Shown piece by piece: positions 6,573 to 7,127 of a stretch of DNA of 7,127 bases. Every line of letters starts with the position of its first letter. The first letter of the stretch is position 1. The notes beneath the pieces were generated by a model. It did no database searches. It saw nothing but the letters and a program-made list of their open reading frames with translations, and was not told where the DNA came from. Made by a program: the position numbers and the translations under genes. This DNA is from an uncultured Opitutia bacterium (GTDB taxonomy: Bacteria; Verrucomicrobiota; Verrucomicrobiia; Opitutales; UBA953), in contig CALNBE010000298.1 of assembly GCA_937874455.1 (NCBI GenBank), forward strand, positions 1 through 7,127, in the 5' to 3' direction.

Positions 6573-7127
6573 GCACCCCGCGCCGCCCACTCTGGGAGCG
6601 CTTCGTTCCCCTCGGCATCCCGCTCGCCTGGCGGCAACTCACCGCCGAGCGCAAGCGCTTCCTCGCCGCCGTCGCCGGAATCACCTTTGCGGTGACGATG
6701 ATGCTCTTCCAGATGGGCCTTCACGCCGCGCTCTACAAACAGGTGCTCACGCCATTCCTCAAACTGCGCGCCGACATCTACGTGCTGTCCTCGCAATACG
6801 AATACATCGGCATCCCCCGCCAGTTCTCAGCCACCACCCTCTCCCGCACCCTGGCCCTGCCCGAGATCGACGCCAAGCTAGCTCAGGCCGAAGCCGCCCG
6901 CACCGCGGCGCGGGCCAAGCAGAGCCTGGTCGACGAAGGTGCCCGCCCGCAGGAGATCGCCGCCGCCCGCGCCAACTGGGAGCGCGCCGAAGCCGGTGCG
7001 GTTTTCGCCCAGCAGACCTATAAACGCATCGATGCCCTCTACCAGGAAGGCCTGGTCGCGCAGCAGCGCTTCGACGAAGCCAAGGCCAACTGGCTCGCCG
7101 CCACCGAGCTGGCGCGTGCGGCGCAAG
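6569..7127 (+). CDS. DevC-like ABC permease N-terminus joined in frame to a HlyD-type coiled coil (suspected chimera, cut by window edge)
   Basis: The ATG at 6569 overlaps the previous stop (ATGA). Residues 1-100 look like the start of a DevC/FtsX-type permease: the PLAWRQLTAERKRFL lead-in, a first membrane helix at about 32-56 (AAVAGITFAVTMMLFQMGL), then LRADIYVLSSQYEYIG and FSATTLSRTLALPEI, all usual for DevC. DevC proteins run to about 385-400 residues with three more helices. Here, from about residue 101, the frame instead reads AKLAQAEAARTAARAKQSL, RPQEIAAARANWERAEAG and RIDALYQEGLVAQQRFDEA, the coiled coil of a YhiI/HlyD-like adaptor. The frame is open to the last base (186 full codons). 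No membrane helix, FtsX domain or ATPase follows the switch. The left part is a confident gene start; the whole ORF is doubtful as a natural protein. Confidence 0.75.
   Translation, partial: MSTPRRPLWERFVPLGIPLAWRQLTAERKRFLAAVAGITFAVTMMLFQMGLHAALYKQVLTPFLKLRADIYVLSSQYEYIGIPRQFSATTLSRTLALPEIDAKLAQAEAARTAARAKQSLVDEGARPQEIAAARANWERAEAGAVFAQQTYKRIDALYQEGLVAQQRFDEAKANWLAATELARAAQ
6860..6871 (+). other. Probable chimeric junction between permease and adaptor sequence
   Basis: The switch falls at Pro98-Glu99-Ile100-Asp101 (CCC GAG ATC GAC). DevC-type permeases often have LPE(I/V) here, and YhiI-like adaptors often have PE(I/L) followed by AKLAQAEAA, so the join could sit on a short stretch shared by both. 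This is typical of microhomology-driven chimeras. The exact breakpoint cannot be set within a few codons. Confidence 0.55.
6872..7127 (+). other. HlyD/YhiI-like adaptor coiled-coil segment lacking its own start
   Basis: These 85 codons encode two Ala-rich helical arms with the GARPQEI turn and LYQEGLVAQQRFDEA, matching the first arm of YhiI-like periplasmic adaptors. The membrane anchor and first lipoyl half that should come before are absent. Gln codons here are 8 CAG to 1 CAA, against about 18 CAG to 23 CAA in the DevB-like gene upstream, suggesting another source. The sample is small. Confidence 0.6.

Noticed and set aside
5490..6590. 366-codon minus-strand frame opposite the DevB-like gene
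   Set aside because: Gly/Leu-rich antisense shadow; the plus-strand protein has a coherent adaptor architecture.

Overview
This is a GC-rich bacterial window with one minus-strand block and one plus-strand block either side of a divergent gap at 3086-3218. I suspect Verrucomicrobiota, perhaps near Opitutales. That rests on GC-rich codon use, the absence of Shine-Dalgarno sequences at every start, and the look of the small lipoprotein domain. It is inference, not proof.

Layout. On the minus strand, mutS (mismatch repair, 458-3085) is followed after 67 bases by the start of an AsmA-like membrane protein that runs off the left edge (1-390). On the plus strand come a small lipoprotein of unknown function (3219-3854), carA (small subunit of carbamoyl-phosphate synthetase, 3947-5107), and a DevB-like periplasmic membrane fusion protein of an ABC exporter (5277-6572). 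The last of these overlaps by 4 bases the start of a DevC/FtsX-like permease (6569 onward). No carB is seen after carA.

How the genes relate. The DevB-like and DevC-like genes form a translationally coupled exporter pair; the DevA ATPase would be expected next but is not reached. mutS, the lipoprotein gene and carA have no evident functional link to one another.

Most notable point. About 100 codons into the permease gene, near 6860-6871, the reading frame switches to a different protein: the coiled-coil part of a HlyD/YhiI-like adaptor, which continues to the right edge. The join lies at a residue string (Pro-Glu-Ile) plausible for both families, the adaptor's front lipoyl half is missing, and codon choice shifts. 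A chimeric join (amplification or assembly artefact, or a recombination scar) is more likely than a working fusion.

Other points of interest are a terminator-like hairpin in the leader of the lipoprotein gene, a MutS that ends exactly in a sliding-clamp-binding motif, a 10-base word (TTTCCTCCGC) repeated about ten times, mostly on one strand, and secondary structure in the carA-devB gap. I saw no tRNA, rRNA, CRISPR array, insertion sequence or convincing sigma-70 promoter.
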